Assembly: GCA_938046755.1 (NCBI GenBank)
Contig: CALIXC010000111.1
Coordinates: 1-13,839, forward strand
Source of the DNA: an uncultured Lautropia sp.
GTDB taxonomy: Bacteria; Pseudomonadota; Gammaproteobacteria; Burkholderiales; Burkholderiaceae_E
Direction: 5' to 3'
Length of the DNA stretch: 13,839 bases
Each line of letters begins with the position of its first letter. Positions within the stretch are counted from its first letter, which is position 1. Below the pieces are notes generated by a model. That model worked only from the letters and a program-made list of their open reading frames with translations. It was not told the DNA's origin and made no database searches. Shown piece by piece: positions 1 through 5,939 of the stretch. The position numbers were made by a program, and so were the translations under genes.

Positions 1-1
1 G

Positions 2-1051
2 GTGTCGGGCCAGACGGAACTGCTCATGGCCGGCCGGCTGGCCGCCCAGCGAGACACCCTGCGCCGCACGGACGAACGTCTGGCGCACAGCGACCGTCGT
101 CTGCAGCGGCTGGACGCGAAAGCGGCTGCCATCCACAGCGTGGCCGGCAGCCTCACGCTGGCCCTGGTCCTGCTGGGTGTGGGCCTGCTGGCCGAACAGG
201 GGCAGATCGGCACGCCGGAAGCAACCCTGGCGCTACTGATTGCGCTGACAGCCATGGAACCCTTTGCGGCGCTGCGCCGGGGAGCGCTTGAATCGGGCCG
301 TGCCTGGCTGGCGGCTCGTCGGCTTTCTCCCCACTGCGCGCCGACCGTTCAGCCCCCCGCCCAACGCCCCGACACAGGCTGTGCGATCATCGTGGATGAC
401 GTGTCGGTCCGTCATCCGGACAGCCCTGTGGATGCACTGACCGCACTGTCGCTGAAGCTGGCCGCGGGCGAACGGGTCGCCGTGGTCGGTCCCAGCGGCG
501 CAGGCAAGTCGACACTGATGGCGCTGATCGCCGGAGAGCGCCATCCGCACACCGGGCGCGTCCTGACGCAGCCCGGCGCCTGGCTGAACCAGCGCCCGGA
601 CCTGTTCCAGGACAGCCTGCGCGACAACCTGCAGCTGGCCAACCCGGACGCCGACGACGCCGCATTGTGGCAGGCGCTGGAAGCGGCCGCTCTGGCAGAG
701 GCCATACAGCGCCTGCAGGCCGGGCTGGACACGCGACTGGGCGAAGGCGGCCTGGGGCTGTCGGCCGGCCAGGCCCGCCGCCTGGCACTGGCCCGGCTGC
801 TGCTTCAGAAGCGCCCCCTGTGGCTGCTGGATGAGCCGACCGAGGGGCTGGATGCCGCCACGGCCGCCGATGTGCTGGCCCGACTGGACACGCTGGGCCA
901 AGGGCGTGCATGGCTGATGGCCGCCCATCTGCGCCGCGAAGCGGCACTGGCCGATCGTCTGCTGGTGCTGCGCAACGGCAGGCTTGAAGGTGAATTCCGG
1001 CGTGGCAGCGAGGGCTTCGAGGCCGCGCTGGCTGCGCTGAGACCCGATTGA
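2..1051 (+). CDS. cydC: Cytochrome bd assembly ABC exporter subunit CydC (5' truncated by window edge)
   Basis: C-terminal 349 residues of CydC, which pairs with CydD as an inner-membrane ABC exporter needed to assemble cytochrome bd; the family is linked to cysteine/glutathione export and, more recently, to heme handling. The frame is open at the window edge. The family is usually about 570 residues, so much of the membrane domain is missing and the GTG at base 2 is not a believable start. Visible here are the last membrane helices (about 45-90) and a full ATPase domain: Walker A GPSGAGKST (163-171), Q-loop Q197, signature LSAGQ (253-257), Walker B with LLDEP and catalytic E278, and switch H309. 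The signature has Ala where LSGGQ is usual. The assignment to CydC rests on fold and position: cydA starts 36 bases after its stop, so the two are probably co-transcribed. A generic exporter half is unlikely given the neighbours. Confidence 0.92.
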   Translation: MSGQTELLMAGRLAAQRDTLRRTDERLAHSDRRLQRLDAKAAAIHSVAGSLTLALVLLGVGLLAEQGQIGTPEATLALLIALTAMEPFAALRRGALESGRAWLAARRLSPHCAPTVQPPAQRPDTGCAIIVDDVSVRHPDSPVDALTALSLKLAAGERVAVVGPSGAGKSTLMALIAGERHPHTGRVLTQPGAWLNQRPDLFQDSLRDNLQLANPDADDAALWQALEAAALAEAIQRLQAGLDTRLGEGGLGLSAGQARRLALARLLLQKRPLWLLDEPTEGLDAATAADVLARLDTLGQGRAWLMAAHLRREAALADRLLVLRNGRLEGEFRRGSEGFEAALAALRPD

Positions 1052-1087
1052 TACACCATCCCGAAACCGAGAAGAGGAACCCCCAAC

Positions 1088-2671
1088 ATGGATGTCGATA
1101 TCGTCAGCCTATCAAGGCTGCAATTTGCGCTGACAGCGCTCTACCACTTCCTGTTCGTCCCGCTCACGCTGGGCCTGTCCATCCTGCTCGCCATCATGGA
1201 AACGGTTTACGTGATGACAGGGCGTTCCATCTGGCGTGACATGACCCGGTTCTGGGGCACGCTCTTCGGCATCAACTTCGCCATGGGCGTGGCCACCGGC
1301 ATCGTGATGGAGTTCCAGTTCGGCATGAACTGGAGCTACTACAGCCACTATGTCGGCGACATCTTCGGGGCACCGCTGGCCCTGGAAGGGCTGATGGCCT
1401 TCTTCATGGAAGCGACCCTGGTCGGCCTCTTCTTCTTCGGCTGGGATCGGCTGTCCAAGGTCAAGCACCTGCTGGTGACCTGGGCGGTGGCCATCGGCTC
1501 GAACTTCTCGGCACTCTGGATCCTGATCGCCAACGGCTGGATGCAGAACCCGGTGGGCGCAGAGTTCAACCCGCAGACCATGCGGATGGAGATGAAGGAC
1601 TTCTTTGCCGTCCTCACCAACCCCGTGGCGCAGGCCAAGTTCGTGCACACGGTTTCGGCGGGTTATGTCGCAGCCGCCATCTTCGTGCTGGGCATCTCGG
1701 CCTGGTACGTGCTCAAGGGCCGGCACCTGCAGCTGGCCAAGCGCTCGATGACGGTGGCCGCATCGTTCGGTCTGGCCGCCTCGCTGTCGGTGGCGGTGCT
1801 GGGTGACGAAAGCGGCTACCTCACGACGGAACACCAGAAGATGAAACTGGCGGCCATCGAGGCCATCTGGGATACCGAGCCGGCCCCTGCCCCGTTCACG
1901 GCCTTCGGTTTTCCTGACCAGGAAGCCCGCGAAACGCACTATGCCGTGCACGTGCCCTGGGTCATGGGCCTGATCGGCACGCGCTCGCTCACCACGGAAA
2001 TCCCCGGCATCAAGGATCTGGTCCAGCGCGCCGAGCACCACATCCGCGACGGCCTGAAGGCCTATGACGCCCTGCAGAAGATCCGTGCCGCCAAGGGCAA
2101 CCTCGACGCCAACGCGCCAGAGCGTGCCATCTTCGAGGAACACGGCCATGCGCTGGGCTATGCACTGCTGCTCAAGCGTTATGTGGACGATCCCCGTCAG
2201 GCCACGCCCGAGCAGATCAGCCGCGCGGCCTGGGACACGGTGCCGCAGGTGGCCCCGCTGTTCTTCTCGTTCCGTGCCATGGTCGGCGTGGGCCTGTTCC
2301 TGATCCTGCTGACTGCCACGTTCTTCTGGCTGTCGGCACGCCGCCGGCTGGATGCCTACCCGTGGCTGCTGCGGATTGCCGTGTTCGCCATCCCGCTGCC
2401 CTGGATCGCCATCGAGAGCGGCTGGCTCGTGGCCGAGCTGGGACGCCAGCCCTGGGTCATCGAGGGGGTGCTGCCCACCGCCGTGGCCGTCTCGAACCTG
2501 GGTGCCTCCACCGTGCTCTTCACGATTGCGGGCTTCGTGGTGATCTACACCGCCCTGCTGATCATCGAGATGAAGCTGATGTTCAAGGCCATCCGCAAGG
2601 GTCCGGAAGACCATCCGGCCCCACATGAAAGTCAGCCCGGTGAAGCCAGCGCCCTGGCTTCCGCACAGTGA
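1088..2671 (+). CDS. cydA: Cytochrome bd ubiquinol oxidase subunit I (CydA)
   Basis: A 527-residue inner-membrane subunit that oxidises ubiquinol and carries hemes b558, b595 and d; the oxidase reduces O2 to water with high affinity. By alignment from memory with E. coli CydA, the heme ligands are H20, H187 and M398, and E100 and E108 lie in the conserved proton-path segment. The quinol loop includes K251 and E256. The hallmark GRQPW is at residues 452-456. The length, close to E. coli (522), and the stretch of about 140 residues between K251 and M398 place it in the long Q-loop class. The start at base 1088 follows GAGGA (1074-1078) at normal spacing. cydB begins 19 bases after its stop. The polar C-terminal tail (about 505-527) is variable in the family. 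No key residue is missing. Confidence 0.98.
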   Translation: MDVDIVSLSRLQFALTALYHFLFVPLTLGLSILLAIMETVYVMTGRSIWRDMTRFWGTLFGINFAMGVATGIVMEFQFGMNWSYYSHYVGDIFGAPLALEGLMAFFMEATLVGLFFFGWDRLSKVKHLLVTWAVAIGSNFSALWILIANGWMQNPVGAEFNPQTMRMEMKDFFAVLTNPVAQAKFVHTVSAGYVAAAIFVLGISAWYVLKGRHLQLAKRSMTVAASFGLAASLSVAVLGDESGYLTTEHQKMKLAAIEAIWDTEPAPAPFTAFGFPDQEARETHYAVHVPWVMGLIGTRSLTTEIPGIKDLVQRAEHHIRDGLKAYDALQKIRAAKGNLDANAPERAIFEEHGHALGYALLLKRYVDDPRQATPEQISRAAWDTVPQVAPLFFSFRAMVGVGLFLILLTATFFWLSARRRLDAYPWLLRIAVFAIPLPWIAIESGWLVAELGRQPWVIEGVLPTAVAVSNLGASTVLFTIAGFVVIYTALLIIEMKLMFKAIRKGPEDHPAPHESQPGEASALASAQ

Positions 2672-2690
2672 TACTGCAAGGAAAAGGAAC

Positions 2691-3845
2691 ATGATTCTCC
2701 ACGAACTCGTCTCCTACGAAGTGCTGCGCCTGATCTGGTGGGCACTGATGGGTGTGCTGCTGATCGGCTATGCGGTGACCGACGGCTTCGACCTGGGCAT
2801 CGGCACGCTGCTGCCCTTCGTCGCACGCACCGATATCGAGCGCCGCACCGTCATCAACACCATCGGCCCGATCTGGGAAGGCAACCAGGTCTGGCTGATC
2901 CTGGGCGGCGGCGCCATCTTCGCCGCCTGGCCGCAGCTGTACGCGGTGTCGTTCTCGGGCTTCTACCTGGCCATGTTCGCCATCCTGTTCGCATTCATCC
3001 TGCGGCCGGTGGCCTTCAAGTTCCGCAGCAAGCGCGAAGACCCCGCCTGGCGCAGTCGCTGGGATGCCGTCCTGTTCATGGCCGGGCTTCTGCCCTCGAT
3101 CATCTTCGGGGTGGCCGTGGGCAACGTGCTGCAGGGCGTGCCCTTCCACATCGGGGAAGACATGCAGATCTACTATGAAGGCACCTTCCTTGGTCTGCTC
3201 AACCCCTTCGGCCTGCTGTGCGGTCTGGTGTCGCTGGCCATGCTGGTGATGCACGGGGCGGCCTGGCTGCAGCTCAAGACCTCGGGTATGGTGGCCGAGC
3301 GCGCACGGCGTTTCGGCATCGTGGCGGCCATCCTGACCGTGGTGCTGTACGCGGTGGCGGGTGTCGTTCTGGCCCATCTGGTGAACGGCTACGTCATCAC
3401 CAGCAACCTGCCCACCGATGGGGTCTCGAACCCGCTGCTCAAGACCGTGGCCACGCAGGCCGATGCCTGGTTCGCCAACTACGCGGCCCATCCCGTGCTG
3501 TGGGCAGTCCCGGCCCTGGGGCTCGCAGGTCCGGTACTCGCGGCGCTGTGCCTGGCCGGTCGCCGGCCGCTGGCAGCCCTGCTGACCGGGGGTCTGGGCA
3601 TTGCCGGCATCATCGGCAGCGTGGGGGCATCGATGTTCCCGTTCATCCTCCCATCGTCCAGCATGCCCGCAGCCAGCCTGACGGTGTGGGACTCGTCGTC
3701 GAGCCATCTCACGCTGTTCATCATGCTCATTTCCACGGCCATCTTCATGCCCATCATCCTGACCTACACGAGCTGGGTCTTCACGGTGTTGCGCGGCAAG
3801 GTGGACGCTGACGACATCCGGAAGGGCAAGGGCCATGCGTACTGA
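2691..3845 (+). CDS. cydB: Cytochrome bd ubiquinol oxidase subunit II (CydB)
   Basis: A 384-residue polytopic partner of CydA that completes the oxidase core in the inner membrane. The N-terminus carries the expected DGFDLG (about 27-32) in the first helix, followed by GPIWEGNQVW (about 60-69), both strongly conserved in CydB. The remainder alternates hydrophobic helices and short loops and ends in a charged cytoplasmic tail. Length matches the family (379 in E. coli). An ATG at 2625 is in frame but lies inside cydA and would add 22 non-homologous residues. The ATG at 2691 is chosen because the purine-rich AAGGAAAAGGA precedes it and the protein then begins as the family does. It is expected to be translated with cydA and cydX from one mRNA. 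Confidence 0.98.
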   Translation: MILHELVSYEVLRLIWWALMGVLLIGYAVTDGFDLGIGTLLPFVARTDIERRTVINTIGPIWEGNQVWLILGGGAIFAAWPQLYAVSFSGFYLAMFAILFAFILRPVAFKFRSKREDPAWRSRWDAVLFMAGLLPSIIFGVAVGNVLQGVPFHIGEDMQIYYEGTFLGLLNPFGLLCGLVSLAMLVMHGAAWLQLKTSGMVAERARRFGIVAAILTVVLYAVAGVVLAHLVNGYVITSNLPTDGVSNPLLKTVATQADAWFANYAAHPVLWAVPALGLAGPVLAALCLAGRRPLAALLTGGLGIAGIIGSVGASMFPFILPSSSMPAASLTVWDSSSSHLTLFIMLISTAIFMPIILTYTSWVFTVLRGKVDADDIRKGKGHAY

Positions 3846-3896
3846 TCCCTGCTGCCTCACTCTCCCCCGCACCGTTCACCGATAAGGACACCGACC

Positions 3897-4028
3897 ATGT
3901 GGTATTTCGCCTGGATCCTGGGCCTGCCCCTGGCAGCCGCCTTTGCCGTGCTCAACGCAATGTGGTTCGAGCTGATGGAAGATGACGCCATCCGGCGTGA
4001 CCGACTGGAGCCGCACGAGAAACCGTGA
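3897..4028 (+). CDS. cydX: Cytochrome bd small subunit CydX, 43 aa
   Basis: A 43-residue single-helix microprotein that stabilises the CydAB hemes. Translation from base 3897 starts MWYFAWILG, the same first nine residues as E. coli CydX as I recall them. One hydrophobic helix follows (to about residue 24), then an acidic-basic tail starting ELMEDD. Spacing is typical: AAGGA (3884-3888) lies eight bases before the ATG, and the gene sits 51 bases after cydB. The tail is a few residues longer than the 37-residue E. coli protein. A strong hairpin starts eight bases after the stop, suggesting this is the last gene of the operon. It is short enough to be missed by length-filtered gene callers. Confidence 0.94.
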   Translation: MWYFAWILGLPLAAAFAVLNAMWFELMEDDAIRRDRLEPHEKP

Positions 4029-4036
4029 CGGCATCA

Positions 4037-4080
4037 GGTCCCGGCGCGGCCCTGAAAAGGCGGGCTGCGCCGGGACCCTT
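4037..4080 (+). terminator. Strong hairpin closing the cyd operon
   Basis: GGTCCCGGCGC (4037-4047) pairs perfectly with 4067-4077. The stem extends inward through one G-U pair and four more pairs, to about 16 bp with a nine-base loop. CTTCG follows rather than a clean T-run, so termination may be partial or Rho-assisted. Placement right after the cydX stop supports the role. Confidence 0.6.
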
Positions 4081-4173
4081 CGTTTGCGGGCAGGACATGC
4101 GCGGGCTTTGAAGGTGATTCAGGTGCCGCACAGGCTTCCGAAGTGATACGGATCCTGCCCGTGTTGCCGGGTC

Positions 4174-4203
4174 GAGACCGGCAGCAAGGAGACCGGCAAC
4201 AGG
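4174..4203. repeat. Two tandem copies of a 15-base unit
   Basis: GAGACCGGCAGCAAG (4174-4188) is followed directly by GAGACCGGCAACAGG (4189-4203), with 13 of 15 bases identical. Fifteen is a multiple of three, and in one minus-strand frame the pair encodes LLPVS twice. It is probably a small slippage duplication. Confidence 0.7.
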
Positions 4204-4420
4204 AACAGCCCGCACACGACGGCGGCGACACGTGATGCCGCGCTTCATGCGCGCGTTGCCAAAAAACAGGGGAAGATGAGATGGGCGCCTGGCGCTGAAA
4301 TGCGCGGGCTGCCGCGGCCGGGAACCGACCGGGATGTCGACGGCTACGGACCTTTGCGGTGCTGGCCATGGACCTGTACGCCATGACCACCGACTAGGTG
4401 GTACCGCCGATGATGGAATG

Positions 4421-4496
4421 TGGAGCGGGCGACGAGTCTCGAACTCGCGACCTCAGGCTTGGGAAGCCGGCGCTCTACCAACTGAGCTACGCCCGC
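4421..4496 (-). tRNA. tRNA-Gly, anticodon CCC
   Basis: A complete 76-base cloverleaf on the minus strand. The acceptor GCGGGCG pairs with CGCCCGC; then come the D-arm GCTC/GAGC, anticodon loop TTCCCAA (anticodon CCC, at plus-strand bases 4461-4463), variable loop AGGTC, T-arm GCGAG-TTCGAGA-CTCGT, discriminator T and an encoded CCA. It reads the glycine codon GGG. The anticodon stem CCGGC/GCCTG contains one C-U mismatch at positions 28-42 (plus-strand bases 4469 and 4455). It stands alone, with no other tRNA next to it. Frames on either strand across this tRNA are spurious. Confidence 0.95.
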
Positions 4497-4505
4497 ATAG
4501 CGCGC

Positions 4506-4535
4506 ATTGTACGATGATTTTTGCCCGCCTGCCCA
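4506..4535 (-). promoter_or_regulatory. Probable sigma-70 promoter of the tRNA-Gly gene
   Basis: Read on the minus strand, TGGGCA (4530-4535, four of six to the -35 consensus) is followed after 18 bases by TACAAT (4506-4511, five of six to the -10). The discriminator GCGCGC is GC-rich, as in stable-RNA promoters under stringent control. Transcription would start only a few bases before the mature tRNA 5' end at 4496. Confidence 0.6.
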
Positions 4536-4690
4536 GCAGCCCCTGCCTCCGTGGCAAGCCGGCCGCGCCCTCCCCCAACATGTTGCTGCGGACGACGCAG
4601 GGTCTGTCCGTGAAGAGTGACGGGACAGAAAGCCGCGTGTAGCCGGATCTGCCACACACTCCCGACGATGGTCGGACCGCCGGGCTGCAC

Positions 4691-4721
4691 CTGACGGGAT
4701 CCGCATTATCCTCTTTATCAT
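4691..4721 (+). promoter_or_regulatory. Candidate promoter for the RhtA-like exporter
   Basis: CTGACG (4691-4696) and TATCAT (4716-4721, five of six to the -10 consensus) are separated by 19 bases, slightly long. If used, the mRNA would have a leader of about 190 bases before the start at 4921. The local AT-richness is unusual in this GC-rich setting. Confidence 0.3.
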
Positions 4722-4800
4722 GGAGGGTCTTGCGCACGTTGCGGGCGCATTCTGGCGTCTTTCTCGCTGAACCACGCGGGTTTTCCGTGCGATGCGGGCC

Positions 4801-4822
4801 CCCTGTGCCCCTTGCCACAGGG
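4801..4822 (+). promoter_or_regulatory. Hairpin in the leader of the RhtA-like gene
   Basis: CCCTGTG (4801-4807) pairs perfectly with CACAGGG (4816-4822) around an eight-base loop. It has no following T-run, so it is not a clear terminator. It could shape the leader RNA, but no role can be assigned from sequence. Confidence 0.35.
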
Positions 4823-4920
4823 TCCGCGCGGGCCGCGGCTTCGCAGCTTTCCATCAGCTGCGCCGCTTCTTCACCGCCCCAGGCGTCCGCACACCCTTTC
4901 CCGGTTTCTGTCGTCACCTC

Positions 4921-5907
4921 ATGGATTCTCCTGCTGCTGCGCCCCAGGCGCCGGCAAATGCCTCTTCTGCCTTTCCTCTGAAGCCCATCCTGTGGCTGCT
5001 GGGCTCGATGACGTCGCTGGCGCTGGGCACCTCGCTGGCCAAGCAGATCTTCCCCATTGTGGGCGCGCAGGGCACCACGGCACTGCGGCTACTGTTCTCG
5101 GCCCTGGTGCTGATCCTGTTCGGACGCCCGTGGCGGCACCGCATGCCGCGCCATGACTGGTGGGTGGTGGCGCGCTACGGCATGACGCTGGGCATGATGA
5201 ACATGCTGTTCTACCTGGCGCTGGAAACGATTCCGTTCGGCATTGCGGTGGCCATCGAGTTCTGCGGACCGCTGTCGGTGGCACTGTTTGCGTCGCGCCG
5301 GCCCATCGACTTCGTCTGGATCGGCTGCACGGTGGCGGGTCTGCTGATGCTGTTGCCCATCTGGCATGGTGGCGGTGACGTGGCAGCCGCCCACGCCGTG
5401 GCCGAAGGCGCAGCCGGTGCCCAGGCCATGGCCGAAGGTGTTCAGGGCGTGGTGCCCGGCGTGGCCTCGGCCAGTCTGGATCCGCTGGGCATGCTGTACG
5501 CGGCCGGAGCAGCGGTGTGCTGGGCGGGCTACATCATCTTTGGCAAGAAGACGCAGCACCTGCACGCCGGCACGACGGTGGCGCTGGGGGTCAGCATCGG
5601 CGCGCTGATGATGTTCCCCATCGGGGTGGTGCATGCCGGCACAGCACTGTTTGAGCCGAAGGTGCTGCTGATCGGACTGGGGGCGGCCGTCGTGTCCAGC
5701 GCCATTCCGATGTTCCTGGAGATGAAGGCGCTTCGCGGGCTGCAGGCCGGCACCTACGGGGTGATGACGAGTCTGGAACCGGCGCTGACCTCCGTGGTGG
5801 CCATGCTGGTGCTGGGCGAGCTTCTGACGCTGACGCAGTGGTGCGCCATCGCGCTGACGGTGACGGCCGCCATGGGCAGTGCACTGACCTCGCAGCGTGG
5901 CGGATAG
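4921..5907 (+). CDS. RhtA-like EamA/DMT-family exporter (threonine/homoserine type)
   Basis: A 328-residue ten-helix inner-membrane protein of the drug/metabolite transporter superfamily. It matches E. coli RhtA (threonine/homoserine efflux) in characteristic blocks: SLAKQIFPIVGAQGTTALRL (38-57), GIAVAIEFCGPLSVALF (107-123) with SRRPIDFVW after it, and SLEPAL (284-289) near the C-terminal end. It is longer than the 295-residue E. coli protein because of a soluble N-terminus of about 20 residues and an Ala/Gly-rich insert at about 149-187, where RhtA has a short loop. The start at base 4921 has no clear ribosome site, but residues encoded upstream are not membrane-like. Substrate is inferred from the family only. 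The stop overlaps a possible -10 element for the next gene. Confidence 0.85.
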   Translation: MDSPAAAPQAPANASSAFPLKPILWLLGSMTSLALGTSLAKQIFPIVGAQGTTALRLLFSALVLILFGRPWRHRMPRHDWWVVARYGMTLGMMNMLFYLALETIPFGIAVAIEFCGPLSVALFASRRPIDFVWIGCTVAGLLMLLPIWHGGGDVAAAHAVAEGAAGAQAMAEGVQGVVPGVASASLDPLGMLYAAGAAVCWAGYIIFGKKTQHLHAGTTVALGVSIGALMMFPIGVVHAGTALFEPKVLLIGLGAAVVSSAIPMFLEMKALRGLQAGTYGVMTSLEPALTSVVAMLVLGELLTLTQWCAIALTVTAAMGSALTSQRGG

Positions 5908-5910
5908 AAT
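5905..5910 (+). promoter_or_regulatory. Possible -10 element before the ABC exporter
   Basis: TAGAAT matches five of six bases of the -10 consensus. It begins with the stop codon of the preceding gene and lies 29 bases before the exporter ATG. No good -35 sits at the right spacing, so this is weak; read-through from the upstream gene is equally possible. Confidence 0.25.
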
Positions 5911-5939
5911 GCGGAAAAGACTGCATCCCTCCCCCACGC

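Larger units (their letters stand above)
4029..4420. other. Gene-poor stretch between cydX and the tRNA
   Basis: Apart from the hairpin at its left end and the tandem repeat at 4174-4203, I can support no intact gene here. Reading frames on both strands are short, Arg/Pro/Ser-rich and lack ribosome sites. A minus-strand stretch of 41 codons between stops at 4245 and 4119 encodes a hydrophobic run and could be the remains of a small exported peptide gene; it is treated under findings. No promoter stands out. Confidence 0.5.
4497..4920. other. Intergenic leader region before the RhtA-like gene
   Basis: This 424-base stretch contains the tRNA promoter at its left end, a possible plus-strand promoter near 4691-4721 and a hairpin at 4801-4822. 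A small inverted repeat, CCGAC/GTCGG, lies near 4668. The frame upstream of 4921 stays open back to an ATG at 4792, but that extension has no membrane-protein character and no family match, so I leave it out. I can support no gene here. Confidence 0.5.

Noticed and set aside
1112..2692. Very long minus-strand open frame opposite cydA (and a similar one opposite cydB)
   Set aside because: GC-rich codon bias leaves antisense frames open; the translations are His/Gln/Arg/Gly-rich with no fold, and the plus-strand genes are certain.
4299..4397. Plus-strand tail ending FAVLAMDLYAMTTD before a TAG
   Set aside because: Only 32 codons are open after an in-frame TGA at 4296, with the first ATG nine codons before the end. 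It resembles a protein end but nothing supports a gene.
4705..4720. Minus-strand GATAAT-like -10 element
   Set aside because: No -35 at proper spacing and no credible minus-strand gene between it and the tRNA.
4334..4917. Reading frames on both strands across and beside the tRNA gene
   Set aside because: They read through the tRNA (for example the plus-strand stretch with SNSRPQAWEAGALPTEL, a well-known tRNA antisense artefact) and have no ribosome site or family character.
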